Assembly: GCA_026002935.1 (NCBI GenBank)
Contig: BPGH01000001.1
Coordinates: 2,516,501 to 2,580,500, forward strand
DNA from: Acidimicrobiia bacterium
Lineage (GTDB): Bacteria > Actinomycetota > Acidimicrobiia > IMCC26256 > PALSA-610
Direction: 5' to 3'
Length of the DNA: 64,000 bases
This document shows, piece after piece, positions 8,462 through 18,528 of this stretch; the stretch's first letter is position 1; the number at the start of each line of letters is the position of its first letter. The position numbers were made by a program, and so were the translations under genes. The notes below the pieces were generated by a model that saw only the letters and a program-made list of their open reading frames with translations, was not told the DNA's origin and searched no databases.

Positions 8462-9564
8462 CGGCGGCCGCGCGCGCCGAGCAGCGGCACGAGCATCTCG
8501 TCGGCGGTGAGGCTGCCGTGGCCCGACCGCAGGCGGGTCTCGACGCGCAGCGCCGGGTCGACGAACGCCGTCGGGCCCGACGACGCCAGCACCACGTCGC
8601 CCAGGCGGCCGGGCACGCTGCCGGTCGCGCCCACGCCGATCCACCCCTCGTCGAGCACCTCGGCGCGGGACCGCACCCACGCGAGGCGGCCCACCACCTC
8701 CTCGGCCGCCTCCCGCAGCTCGCGGGCCGCTCCCGGGCGCGCGTGGAGGTACCGGAACCGCCCGTCGCCGGCCATGCGCTCGACGAGCGGCTCGAGCTCG
8801 GGGAGCTCGCGCCAGTCGTCCTCGTCGAGGTGGACCTGCCCGTGGTCGGAGGTCACGAGCAGCGCCGCGTCCTCCGGGAGCACGTCGAGCAGCTCGGCGA
8901 CGAGCCGGTCCGCGAGCGCGAGCTCGCGCGCGTAGAAGCCGTCGCGCAGCCCGAACTCGTGCGCGACCGAGTCGACCCCCGGGTAGTACGCGTACACGAA
9001 CCGCTCCCCCGCCCCGACGAGGCGCGCGACGTGCTCCACCAGCACCGCGGTGCTCGACCACCCGTGGAACCGCGCGCCGCGCATGTGCGCCCGGGTGAAC
9101 CCCGAGTCGCGGAACTCGGACTTCGTGACCACCGGGACGTCGCGGCCGAGGAACGCGGGGTGGCGCTGCACGTCGAACGGGTCGGGCGGGCGGCGGCCGT
9201 CGGGGACGGACCACCGCAACACGTTCAGCACCTCGCCGCGGACGACCATCCGGTACCCGAGCACGCCGTGGCGGGCCGGCACGAGACCGGTCGCGATCGA
9301 GGTGAGCGCCGTCGAGGTGGTCGACGGCACGACGGTCGTGATCGGCCCGCCCTCCATGGCGTCGAGGGTCGGCATCCGCTCCCGGTGCTCGCGCAGGGAC
9401 CGCCACCCGAGGCCGTCGAGCACGAACAGCACGACGGCGCGGGCGTCCCGCACCGCGGCGGGCAGCCAGGCGCGGTCGCCGCCGCCGAGCAGCGCCGGCA
9501 CCAGTGCGGCCACCGACGCGCCCTCGAGGTCCGGCAGCACCGGGCCGACCGCTGGTTCCACCAC
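8458..9564 (-). CDS. Alkaline-phosphatase-fold phosphodiesterase
   Basis: A 368-residue metal-dependent phosphodiesterase or nucleotide pyrophosphatase-like protein. Visible metal and catalytic features are FVLDGLGW (first Asp, residues 47-54), VPSTTSTALTSIATG (nucleophilic Thr), YPGVDSVAHEFG (Asp and His) and LLVTSDHGQVHLDED (Asp-His-Gly). No signal peptide is evident. The GTG at 9564 is 6 nt downstream of TAGATT, indicating a leaderless start. It heads a two-gene unit with the membrane protein and diverges from an Rrf2 regulator across only 27 bases. The substrate is not known. Confidence 0.82.
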   Translation of the reverse strand: MVEPAVGPVLPDLEGASVAALVPALLGGGDRAWLPAAVRDARAVVLFVLDGLGWRSLREHRERMPTLDAMEGGPITTVVPSTTSTALTSIATGLVPARHGVLGYRMVVRGEVLNVLRWSVPDGRRPPDPFDVQRHPAFLGRDVPVVTKSEFRDSGFTRAHMRGARFHGWSSTAVLVEHVARLVGAGERFVYAYYPGVDSVAHEFGLRDGFYARELALADRLVAELLDVLPEDAALLVTSDHGQVHLDEDDWRELPELEPLVERMAGDGRFRYLHARPGAARELREAAEEVVGRLAWVRSRAEVLDEGWIGVGATGSVPGRLGDVVLASSGPTAFVDPALRVETRLRSGHGSLTADEMLVPLLGARGRR

Positions 9565-9570
9565 AGGCGG

Positions 9571-9576
9571 AATCTA
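9571..9576 (-). promoter_or_regulatory. -10 box TAGATT, leaderless promoter of the phosphodiesterase
   Basis: TAGATT lies 6 nt upstream of the GTG at 9564, in the 27-base gap shared with the divergent Rrf2 gene. Regulator binding here could control both genes. Confidence 0.5.
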
Positions 9577-9982
9577 CGCGACCATGGGGCGGTGAAGGTG
9601 TCGACGCGCGGCGACTACGCGGCGCGGGCGCTGCTGTCGCTCGCGTTGCACGGCAGCGACCAGCCGACGTCGGTGAAGGAGATCGCCGAGCGGACGAACC
9701 TCCCCCAGCCGTACCTCGAGCAGATCCTCCTCACCGCGAAGGGCGCGGGCCTGGTGCGCTCGAAGCGCGGGGTCGGCGGCGGCTACGTGCTCGCGCGTGC
9801 CCCGGAGGAGATCACGCTCGCCGACATCGTCGGCGCGGTCGAGGGGCCGTCGCTGCCGCTCGCCGAGCACCCCGACCACTGCGAGGGCCACTGCGTCCTG
9901 CAGGAGGTCTGGGCGTGCGTGGAGGAGGAGACGCGCCGGCAGCTCGAGAAGGTGACGCTCGCCGACCTCGTGCAGCGGACGC

Positions 9983-10971
<989 letters not shown>

Positions 10972-10975
<4 letters not shown>

Positions 10976-11478
10976 GGCGGCGGGCGCAGCGTCCGCAGCA
11001 CGAGGATCAGCGCGCCGATCGTGATGCAGGAGTCGGCGACGTTGAACACCGGCCACCACCCGACCGCGACGAAGTCCACGACGTGGCCGCGCAGGAAGCC
11101 GGGTGCGCGGAACACGCGGTCGGCGAGGTTCCCGAGCGCGCCGCCCAGGAGCAGCACGAGCCCCGCGAGCGTCACGCGGTCGGTCGCGTGCCGGGCCATG
11201 CGGACGAGCACGAACGTCACGACGATCGCGCCGACCGCGAGCAGCGGCGTGTACCCCTGGAAGCGGCCGAACGCGCCGCCGGGGTTGCGCGCCAGGCGGA
11301 GCTCGACCGTGTCGCCCACGACCGAGACGGGCCCGTCGGCGAGCGCCGACACCGCCCAGGCCTTCGTGAGCTGGTCGACGGCGACGATCGCGGCGACGAC
11401 CCCGAACACGGCCAGGAGGCGGCGGCGCGGCGCCCGGCGCGGCGCGTCGGGGGGTCCCTCAGCGGCGCCGCTCGCCAC
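10972..11478 (-). CDS. lspA: Lipoprotein signal peptidase (signal peptidase II)
   Basis: Cleaves prolipoprotein signal peptides ahead of the lipidated cysteine. The protein has 168 residues with four predicted membrane segments, starting at LLAVFGVVAAIVAVDQLTKAW. The two catalytic aspartates lie in GNLADRVF and in NVADSCITIG near the C-terminus, and NPGGAFG is also conserved. The GTG start overlaps the 3' end of the dksA-like gene by 20 nt. A plausible client in this window is the lipoprotein at 58623-59389. Confidence 0.95.
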
Positions 11479-12281
11479 GGGCCTTGCACTTCACGCACTG
11501 CTCGGCCCACGGGATGACCTCGAGGCGGGCGACGGGGATCCGGTCGCCGCAGGTGACGCACAGCCCGTAGGTGCCGTCGGCCATCCGGGCGAGCGCCCGC
11601 TCGATGTCCTCCACGGTCTGGCGCGCGCTGGCCGACAGCGCCAGGTCGCGCTCGCGCTCGACGCTGACCGTGTCGCCCTCGCCCGACTCCTCGTCGAACT
11701 GCGTGTCGCCCGGCTCCCGTTCGGACGCGAGGGCCTCCGCCTCGGCGGCGAGCTCCTCGGCCTGGCGCAGGTGGCGGTCGCGCTCCTCGACGAGGCGCTC
11801 GCGGAGCTTGTCGAGGGTGCTCGCGGCGAGGGGCGGCGGCAGCTTCCTCGGCTTGGGGGCCGTCGCGGCCTTCGCCGGCGCGGCCTTGGCCGGCGCGGCC
11901 TTCGGCGCCCGGGGTGCCTTGGCGGGCTTCGGCCCGCCCGCCGGCTTCGGGGCCGCCTTGGCCGGCTTCGCCGCCGCCTTCGCGGCCGCGCCGCGTGCCG
12001 GCGCGCGCCCCGCCCGCCGCGGTGGCCTTCGCCGCCTTCGCGGCCGGCTTGGCCGCGGCCTTCGTCGTCTTCGCCGCCGTCTTCGTCACGGACTTCTTCT
12101 CGGCCGGACGGCCCGCGGACTTGGCCTTCGACTTCGCGGCGGGCTCGGCCGGCTTCGCGCCGCCCTTCGCGGCACCCGCCTTCGCCGGCGACTTCTTCGG
12201 CTTCGCCACCGTCCGGGCCGTCGCGGCCGGGCGCTTCGCGCCCTGCCTCGCGGCGCCCGTCGCCTTCGTCGACCTGGCCAT
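11459..12281 (-). CDS. DksA/TraR-type zinc-finger protein with Lys/Ala-rich N-terminus (frame disrupted)
   Basis: The first roughly 95 residues, in frame with ATG 12281, are almost entirely Lys/Ala/Pro (for example AKSKAKSAGRPAEKK), like histone-H1 tails. Around 11995-12020 the same composition moves to a second frame. That frame continues through a helix (LDKLRERLVEERDRHLRQAE), DGTYGLCVTCGDRI and QCVKCKARGERRR, then stops at 11459. The CxxC pairs form the DksA C4 zinc finger. DksA homologues act on RNA polymerase; the basic tail suggests nucleic-acid binding (inferred). GAAAGGACCAG precedes the ATG as a Shine-Dalgarno sequence. Confidence 0.8.
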
Positions 12282-12354
12282 CTGGTCCTTTCCCGGGGCC
12301 CCCGGGCGTCGCCGGGCGCCGAACGTCCGCCGGGGGCGGCTCGGAAGGGGGCGG

Positions 12355-12360
12355 ATTGTA
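12355..12360 (-). promoter_or_regulatory. -10 box TACAAT upstream of the dksA-like gene
   Basis: TACAAT on the minus strand is a near-consensus sigma-A -10 box. It lies about 74 nt ahead of the ATG at 12281, giving a normal 5' UTR with a Shine-Dalgarno sequence. It probably drives dksA-like, lspA and rluD. Confidence 0.5.
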
Positions 12361-12454
12361 TCGCCGGAGTGCGTCGCGGCGGCGCGCCCGCGCGCCCGCC
12401 CCGCCGCCCCTCGGTGCCGCCCGCCGGTCCGGCGGGCGGCACGGGGCCGTTCAG

Positions 12455-12460
12455 TAACGT
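12455..12460 (+). promoter_or_regulatory. -10 box TAACGT, leaderless promoter of ileS
   Basis: TAACGT is followed by six bases and the ileS ATG at 12467. This leaves no room for a T-box leader, which some Actinobacteria use upstream of ileS. Confidence 0.55.
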
Positions 12461-12466
12461 GACCCC

Positions 12467-15400
12467 ATGCCGTTCGAGCCCGTCGACCCGACCCTGCGCC
12501 TGGTCGACCTCGAGCAGCGGGTGCTCGCGCGCTGGCGCGACCAGGACGTGTTCGGGGAGAGCCTGCGCCGGCGCAAGGACGCCCCCGAGTGGGTCTTCTA
12601 CGAGGGCCCGCCCACGGCGAACGGCAAGCCGGGCATCCACCACGTCTGGGCCCGGCTGTTCAAGGACATCTACCCGCGCTTCCACACGATGCGCGGGAAG
12701 CACGTCGCCCGCAAGGGCGGCTGGGACTGCCACGGCCTGCCCGTCGAGGTCGAGGTCGAGAAGGAGCTCGGCTTCTCCGGCAAACAGCAGATCGAGGAGT
12801 ACGGCATCGAGCGGTTCAACGCCCGCTGCCGCGCCTCGGTGCAGCGGTACGTCGAGGACTGGGAGGCGCTCACCGCCCGCATCGGCATGTGGCTCGACAC
12901 CGCCGGCGCGTACTGGACGCTGTCGAACGAGTTCATCGAGAGCGTCTGGTGGCAGTTCCGCCGGATGTGGGACGCCGGCCACATCTACGAGGGCTTCAAG
13001 GTCGTCCCCTACTGCGGGCGCTGCGGCACGGCGCTGTCGTCGCACGAGCTCGGCCAGCCCGGCGCGTACCGCGACGTCACGGAGCCGTCGGTGTACGTGC
13101 GGTTCCCCCTCGTCGAGCGCGACCTCGACCTCCTCGTGTGGACGACGACGCCGTGGACGCTCCCGTCCAACGTCGCGGTCGCCGTGGGCCCCCACGTCGA
13201 CTACGTCCGCGTCGAGGCCCCCGGCGGGGGCCGCGACCTCGTGATGGCGCGGGCCCGGGTGCACGACGTGCTCGGCGAGCACGCCCGGGTGGTCGGCGAA
13301 GTGCCCGTCACCGAGCTCGTCGGGCTCCACTACGAGCGTCCGTTCGACTACGTCGAGCTGCCCCGCGACGGCGACCCGCTGCGCGTCGTCGCCGACGAGT
13401 TCGTGACGGTCGAGGACGGCAGCGGGATCGTGCACCTCGCCCCCGCGTTCGGCGAGGTCGACCGGGAGGTCGGCGCCCGCGAGGGCCTGCCGGTCCTCAA
13501 CCCGGTCGACGGCTCGGCGCGCTTCGGCCCCGCGCTCGGTCCGCACGCGGGCCGGTTCGTGAAGGACGCCGACCCGGCGCTCACCGAGGAGCTCGCGGCC
13601 GCCGGTCGCCTCGTCGCCGTCGTCGACTACACGCACTCCTACCCGCACTGCTGGCGCTGCGGCACACCGCTCGTCTACTGGGCGAAGCCGACCTGGTTCG
13701 CGCGCACGTCCGCGCAGAAGGACGCGCTGCTGCGCGAGAACGAGACCGTCGACTGGCACCCGGAGCACATCAAGCACGGCCGCTTCGGCGACTGGCTCGA
13801 GAACAACGTCGACTGGGCCCTGTCGCGCGACCGCTACTGGGGGACGCCGATCCCGGTGTGGCAGTGCGGCGAGTGCGGCGGGCGCGTCTGCATCGGTTCG
13901 GTGGCCGAGCTCTCCGAGCGGTCCGGCCGCGACCTGACCGGGATGGACCTCCACCGTCCGTACGTGGACGAGGTGACCATCGGTTGCGACTGCGGCGGGA
14001 CGATGACCCGCGTCGAGCCGGTGCTCGACGCCTGGTTCGACTCCGGATCGATGCCGGCCGCGCAGTTCCACTACCCGTTCGAGAACGAGGACACCTTCGG
14101 CGACCGCTTCCCCGCCGACTTCGTCTGCGAGGCGATCGACCAGACGCGGGGCTGGTTCTACACGCTGCTCGCCGTCAACACCCTCGTGTTCGGCAAGGCG
14201 CCCTACCGCAACGTCGTGTGCCTCGCGCACATCGTCGACGAGGACGGGCAGAAGATGTCGAAGTCCAGGGGCAACATCATCGACCCCTGGACGATCCTCG
14301 ACACGCGCGGCGCCGAGGCGCTCCGCTGGTACATGTTCTCGTCGGGATCGCCGTGGACGCCCAAGCGCGTGTACGTGCAGGGCATCGACGAGAGCACGCG
14401 CCAGTTCCTCCTGACGCTGTGGAACACGTACGCCTTCTTCGTGACGTACGCGAACCTCGACGGCTGGCAGCCCGGCGCGACCCCCGCCGCCGCGACCCAC
14501 GTGCTCGACCGCTGGATCCGCTCCCGCGTCCACCGGACGCTGCGGACCGTCACCGACGCGCTCGAGCGGTTCGACGCCCTGGCCGGCGCCCACGCGCTCG
14601 AGGCGCTCGTCGACGACCTGTCGAACTGGTACGTGCGCCGCTCGCGGCCGCGCTTCTGGCGGTCGTCGGACCCCGGCGCCCACGCGACGCTCCACGAGGC
14701 GCTGCTGCGGTGCGCGCAGATGCTCGCCCCGTACCTGCCCTTCCTCGCCGACGAGATGTACCGCAACCTCGCGCGCACCGAGGAGTCGGTGCACCTGACG
14801 GACTGGCCGGCCGTCGACGAGTCCGCGATCGACGACGGCCTCGAGGCGGAGACGGCCCTCGCGAGGGAGCTCGTGTCGCTCGGGCGCGCGGCCCGGGCCG
14901 ACGCGAGGATCGGGGTCCGCCAGCCGCTCCCCCGGGCGTTCGGGTTGGTCGGCGCCGGCGAGTCGCTGCGCGACGAGCTCGTGCGCGAGGTCGCCGACGA
15001 GCTCAACGTGAAACGCTTCGAGCTCGTGCGGACCCTCGAGGGGCTGCTGCACTACCGCGTGCAGCCGAACTTCCGGGCCCTCGGCCCGCGCCTCGGGCCA
15101 CTGCTCCCTCGCGTCAAGGAGCTGCTCACGACTGCGGACGGCGCGCAGGTGCGGCGCACCCTCGAGTCCGACGGCACGCTGCGGCTCGACGTCGACGGCG
15201 AGACCGTCGAGCTCGGGCCGGCCGACGTCGAGATCCGCGCGGAGCAGCACGAGGAGCTGGCGCTCGCGCAGGACGGCCCCCGGGCGGTCGCGCTCGACCT
15301 GACGCTCGACGACGCGCTGCGCGCCGAGGGGATCGCCCGCGAGGTGGTGCGGCTGTGCAACGACCTGCGCAAGGCGCACGGGTTCGCGCTCTCGGACCGG

Positions 15401-15580
15401 GTCGTCGTGCGGTTCCACGCCGCCGGTCGGGTGCTCGCCGCGGTCGGCGCCCACCGCGACTGGATCGCGGGCGAGGTGCTGGCGGTCGCATTCGACGCCG
15501 TCGAGGGCGCGGTCCCGCCCGGACCGGCGACCGCGACGGTCGACGGCGAGCCCGTCTGGGTGGAGATGCGGAAGGCCTGA
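12467..15580 (+). CDS. ileS: Isoleucyl-tRNA synthetase
   Basis: Charges tRNA-Ile. It is a class I synthetase of 1037 residues. Features in order: EGPPTANGKPGIHH (HIGH motif, residues 46-59), the CP1 editing domain (VWTTTPWTLPSNVAVAVGP), WFDSGSMPAAQFHYPFEN, the KMSKS loop DEDGQKMSKSRGN (about 600), and a tRNA-binding C-terminal region. Length and the GIHHVWAR context suggest the eukaryote-like IleS2 type common in Actinobacteria, known in other species for low mupirocin sensitivity (inferred, not tested). The frame is intact. It converges with the divIVA-like gene, leaving 6 bases between them. Confidence 0.96.
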   Translation: MPFEPVDPTLRLVDLEQRVLARWRDQDVFGESLRRRKDAPEWVFYEGPPTANGKPGIHHVWARLFKDIYPRFHTMRGKHVARKGGWDCHGLPVEVEVEKELGFSGKQQIEEYGIERFNARCRASVQRYVEDWEALTARIGMWLDTAGAYWTLSNEFIESVWWQFRRMWDAGHIYEGFKVVPYCGRCGTALSSHELGQPGAYRDVTEPSVYVRFPLVERDLDLLVWTTTPWTLPSNVAVAVGPHVDYVRVEAPGGGRDLVMARARVHDVLGEHARVVGEVPVTELVGLHYERPFDYVELPRDGDPLRVVADEFVTVEDGSGIVHLAPAFGEVDREVGAREGLPVLNPVDGSARFGPALGPHAGRFVKDADPALTEELAAAGRLVAVVDYTHSYPHCWRCGTPLVYWAKPTWFARTSAQKDALLRENETVDWHPEHIKHGRFGDWLENNVDWALSRDRYWGTPIPVWQCGECGGRVCIGSVAELSERSGRDLTGMDLHRPYVDEVTIGCDCGGTMTRVEPVLDAWFDSGSMPAAQFHYPFENEDTFGDRFPADFVCEAIDQTRGWFYTLLAVNTLVFGKAPYRNVVCLAHIVDEDGQKMSKSRGNIIDPWTILDTRGAEALRWYMFSSGSPWTPKRVYVQGIDESTRQFLLTLWNTYAFFVTYANLDGWQPGATPAAATHVLDRWIRSRVHRTLRTVTDALERFDALAGAHALEALVDDLSNWYVRRSRPRFWRSSDPGAHATLHEALLRCAQMLAPYLPFLADEMYRNLARTEESVHLTDWPAVDESAIDDGLEAETALARELVSLGRAARADARIGVRQPLPRAFGLVGAGESLRDELVREVADELNVKRFELVRTLEGLLHYRVQPNFRALGPRLGPLLPRVKELLTTADGAQVRRTLESDGTLRLDVDGETVELGPADVEIRAEQHEELALAQDGPRAVALDLTLDDALRAEGIAREVVRLCNDLRKAHGFALSDRVVVRFHAAGRVLAAVGAHRDWIAGEVLAVAFDAVEGAVPPGPATATVDGEPVWVEMRKA

Positions 15581-15586
15581 GCCGCG

Positions 15587-16690
15587 TCAGCGGCGGCGGC
15601 GGAACACGTCGCGGAACGACGACCGGTCGTCGTCGAGGAAGTCGAGGCGCTGCTCGTCCTCCTGGTCGTCGCGCGGACCGAGCGGCGCGTCGTCGTGGAC
15701 CGCCTCGCGCAGCGTCGCGAAGAACGCGTCGTCGTCGAGCACCTCGGCCTCGACCGCGTCGCCCTCGCCGAGCAGGTCGATCCCCTGCGGCTCTCCGGGC
15801 CGCGGCCCGCCGGCGCCCGGTTCGCCGGGACGCTCGCCGACCGGCGGCTCGGACGCGTACGCGGGGCGCGGCTCGCCCGGGCGCTCCGCCGCCGGCGTGC
15901 CCGCGGCCGCGGGCGTGTCGGCGCCGGCGGACGGACCCGGGGCGGTGCCCGCGGCGGGCGGCGCCGTCGTGAACGGCCGCGGTGGCGCGGGCGGCGCCGC
16001 CTCGGCGCGCGCGGGCTCGGCGGACTGGTCGAACAGCGCCGCCGCGGGCACCGGTCGCGTCGGCGGCCCGCCGCCACCCGGTCCCTCGGCCGCCGGGGCG
16101 GGCCCGGCCGCCGGCGTCTCGCGCCGCTCCGCCCCCGGGAGCTCGACCTCGTGCGGCTCGGGCTGCGGGCCGGGCGCGGCCGACGGGCGCTGGCGCAGCG
16201 CCGCGAGGTCCGCCTCCAGCGCGCGGGCGAGCCGGTCGCGGTACTCGTTCTCGAAGCGGGTCAGCGCCTCGACGTCTCCGAGCAGCGCGTCGCGCCGGGC
16301 GGCGAGGTCGAGCACCTCCTCCTCGAGACGGCGGCGCTCGGTCTCGCCGCGCCGGCGGGCGTCGGCCTCGGCCTCGGCGAGCATCTTGCGCGACTGGATC
16401 TCGGCCTCCTCGACCATCTGGCGCGCGCGCTGCTGCGCCTCGGCGACCGCCTCGTCCGCGGCGCGCTGGGCGAGCAGCAACGTGCGGTGGAGGATGTCCT
16501 CGGTCTCGCGCCCGCGCCCGGCCTCCGCCTGGAGCGCCGACAGCCGCTCGCTCAGCTCGCGCACGCGCTGGTTCGCGGCCTCGATCGTCGCCGCGGCCCG
16601 CTCGAGGAGGTCGTTCACCACGTCCCGGTGGTACCCCCGCCAGGCCTCGGCGATCTCCACGTCCCGCAGCTCTCGAGGGCTGATCTCCAT
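15587..16690 (-). CDS. DivIVA-domain coiled-coil protein
   Basis: A 367-residue protein resembling DivIVA/Wag31, the scaffold that marks poles and septa in Actinobacteria. Residues 1-25 (MEISPRELRDVEIAEAWRG) match the DivIVA N-terminal membrane-binding segment. A continuous coiled coil (about 30-180) is rich in Glu/Arg/Ala heptads, followed by a low-complexity Pro/Ala/Gly region and an acidic-then-basic tail (SSFRDVFRRRR). It ends the dcw-proximal block after sepF and yggT, the usual actinobacterial order. The ATG at 16690 follows TACACT by 6 nt, so it has its own leaderless promoter. Confidence 0.82.
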   Translation of the reverse strand: MEISPRELRDVEIAEAWRGYHRDVVNDLLERAAATIEAANQRVRELSERLSALQAEAGRGRETEDILHRTLLLAQRAADEAVAEAQQRARQMVEEAEIQSRKMLAEAEADARRRGETERRRLEEEVLDLAARRDALLGDVEALTRFENEYRDRLARALEADLAALRQRPSAAPGPQPEPHEVELPGAERRETPAAGPAPAAEGPGGGGPPTRPVPAAALFDQSAEPARAEAAPPAPPRPFTTAPPAAGTAPGPSAGADTPAAAGTPAAERPGEPRPAYASEPPVGERPGEPGAGGPRPGEPQGIDLLGEGDAVEAEVLDDDAFFATLREAVHDDAPLGPRDDQEDEQRLDFLDDDRSSFRDVFRRRR

Positions 16691-16696
16691 GCCCGC

Positions 16697-16702
16697 AGTG
16701 TA
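16697..16702 (-). promoter_or_regulatory. -10 box TACACT, leaderless promoter of the divIVA-like gene
   Basis: TACACT lies 6 nt ahead of the ATG at 16690. It would let the DivIVA-like protein be expressed independently of the upstream sepF/yggT transcript. Confidence 0.5.
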
Positions 16703-16801
16703 GGCGTGCCCTCGCGACCCGGCGCGCATTCCCCCGGGTCTCGCGGCCGTCGCGCCGCACGCCCCGCGGCCGGGCGCGGGCGGGTCACCGCACGCGCGCG
16801 C

Positions 16802-17047
16802 TCAGGGGCAGATCGCGGCCCGCAGGATGAACAACCCCATCGTCAGCACGAGGAACGACAGGTCGAACATGCCCGCGGGCGGGATCACGCGCCGCAGCGG
16901 TGCGAGCACCGGCTCGGTGAGGTCGCGCAGCAGCATCGAGACCTGCGCGAGCCCCGTGCCCGGACGGACGGGGAACCACGACAGCACCGCGCGCGCGAAG
17001 AGCACGACGATGTAGACCGTGATCGCGGCACACAGGATCTGGCGCAC
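16802..17047 (-). CDS. yggT: YggT-family membrane protein
   Basis: A short, 81-residue integral membrane protein with two hydrophobic helices (ILCAAITVYIVVLFARAVLS and FDLSFLVLTMGLFIL). They flank a loop containing LLRDLTEPVLAPLRRVIPP, the hallmark of the YggT family. It sits between sepF and the divIVA-like gene, where YggT is typically found in Gram-positive dcw clusters. A role in division or envelope stress is suspected from context but unproven. GTG start at 17047, 3 nt after the sepF stop. Confidence 0.9.
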   Translation of the reverse strand: MRQILCAAITVYIVVLFARAVLSWFPVRPGTGLAQVSMLLRDLTEPVLAPLRRVIPPAGMFDLSFLVLTMGLFILRAAICP

Positions 17048-17050
17048 GGG

Positions 17051-17596
17051 TCAGCCGCGCGTGGAGCGGTAGAGGCCGCGCGCCGAGAGGCGCTCCTTCT
17101 CCTCCTCCGAGACCTCCACGTTGGAGGGCGTGAGCAGGAAGACCTGGTCGGCCGCCTTCGACATCGTGCCGTTGAGCGCGTAGGCCAGGCCGCTCGAGAA
17201 GTCGATGAGCCGCCGCTGCAGGTCGCGCTCGACGCCCTGGAGGTTGAGGATGACCGGCTGGCCCGACTTCAGGCGGTCCCCCACCTCCTGCGCGTCGTTG
17301 AAGCCCTTCGGCTCCATCACGTGGACGCGCGTCGCGGGCATCGGCACCGGGCGCACCGGCGCCGGGCGCGGCGCGGCCGTCCTCCTCGTCGTCGGGGTCG
17401 CGGCGGCTGCGGATCACCGTGACCGGGCTCGCGTCGCCGTTGGCGGGCGGTGGTGCCGCGCGCGGCGGGCGCGCTGCGGCTGGGGGCGATCGGCCGCGGG
17501 CTCGGGTTCCGCGTAGTAGCCGCCGTCGTCGTCGTAGTACTCGTCTTCGTCGTCGACGAGGCCCAGGTAGACCATCGCCCTGCGGAACACCGACAT
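17051..17596 (-). CDS. sepF: Cell division protein SepF (frame disrupted twice)
   Basis: SepF anchors FtsZ filaments to the membrane and takes FtsA's role in Actinobacteria, consistent with no ftsA here. ATG 17596 gives MSVFRRAMVYLGLVDDEDEY, the amphipathic membrane-binding helix plus acidic linker. Near 17440-17480 the match moves frame (SPVTVIRSRRDPDDEEDG), and near 17360 it moves again into the core (VMEPKGFNDAQEVGDRLKSG to VFLLTPSNVEVSEEEKERL). Frames joined, the protein is about 180 residues and complete. Indel errors are likelier than decay, since sepF should be essential here. Confidence 0.88.
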
Positions 17597-17670
17597 GCTC
17601 GCTCGATCTTCTCTCGCTGGCTGCTCTCGGCTGCGCTTCGCGGCGGCCCCGCCGCCCGGGACGACCACGA

Positions 17671-17729
17671 CGTTACGCCCGGAGTCACGCCGTCACGCCG
17701 GGACGTCACGCCGGGACGTTACGCCGGGC
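17671..17729. repeat. 13-bp tandem repeat upstream of sepF
   Basis: CGTCACGCCGGGA occurs at 17691-17703 and 17704-17716. It is flanked by variants CGTTACGCCGGGC (17717-17729) and CGTTACGCCCGGA (17671-17683), plus a partial copy between. Read toward sepF, the two TTA-containing variants each present TAACGT, a possible -10 box. The stretch therefore may be a repeated protein-binding site combined with the sepF promoter. The gap 17597-17836 holds no convincing gene. Confidence 0.55.
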
Positions 17730-17836
17730 GGGACGCTCCCGCCCGCCACCCCGCCTCGGGCTCCGGCCCGGCCCCGGCCGGGGGCCCGGCCCCGGGCCTC
17801 GCCCGGACCCCCCGGGCACTCCTGCCACTCTAGGCG

Positions 17837-18528
17837 TCATCGTCGCAGATCGGCCGGATGCGGGCGAGGACCGAACACGGCGGTGCCGACGCGCACGATC
17901 GTCGCCCCGTGCGCGACCGCGACCTCGAAGTCGCCGGTCATGCCCATCGACAGCTCGGCGAGGCCCAGGCCCTCGGCGAGCCGGCGGAGCGCGTCGAAGT
18001 ACGGGGCGGGGTCCCGCGCGGCGGGTGGCACCGTCATGAGGCCGTCGACGGGCACGCCCGCGTCGCGCAGCGCGTCGACGAGCGCGGGCGCGGCCGCCGG
18101 GGTGCAGCCGCCCTTGGTCGCCTCCCCGGCGACGTTGACCTGGACGAGTGCGGGCACACCGGGCGCGTGGCGCGCGAGCAGCGGGACGAGCTCGGGCCGG
18201 TCGACGGAGTGCCAGCGGGCGACGAGCGGCGCGACCGCGCGCACCTTGTTGGTCTGGAGCCGCCCGACGAAGTGCCACCGGATCCCCTCGCCCGGCGCGC
18301 GCCGAGCGCCGCGTGGTGCGCCCGCAGCTCCTGGGCGCGGTTCTCGCCGAGGTCGCGCTGCCCCGCCTCGACGGCGGCCCGGATGCGCGCGGGGTCGACG
18401 CCCTTGGTCACCGCGACGAGCGTCACCTCCGACGGGTCACGCCCCGCGGCCCGCGCGGCCGCGTCGACGCGCGCCCGCACCGACGCGAGCGCGGTTGCGA
18501 CCCCGGCCGCCGGGACGTCGGCGGTCAC
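17837..18528 (-). CDS. yggS: YggS-type PLP homeostasis protein (one frame disruption)
   Basis: A pyridoxal-phosphate-binding protein of the alanine-racemase-like barrel family that buffers PLP. From GTG 18528 it reads SEVTLVAVTKGVDPARI with the PLP lysine in AVTK, then LGENRAQELRAHHAALG. At about 18290-18300 the frame changes and the family resumes at WHFVGRLQTNKVRAVAPLV, through LVQVNVAGEATKGG and GLMTVPP to LSMGMTGDFEVAVAHGAT and VRVGTAVFG. The GTG overlaps the pgeF stop by 4 nt. The gene lies between ftsZ and sepF, its standard location in Gram-positive bacteria. Confidence 0.9.

Noticed and set aside
12282..12466. T-box riboswitch for ileS
   Set aside because: The TAACGT -10 box lies 6 nt before the ATG, leaving no leader, and no T-box core sequence was seen.
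12086..15454. 1122-codon open frame antisense to ileS
   Set aside because: No recognisable motif, and ileS on the plus strand is complete with all catalytic motifs.
17671..17729. CRISPR array
   Set aside because: Units are only 13 bp with no spacers, and no cas genes are present.
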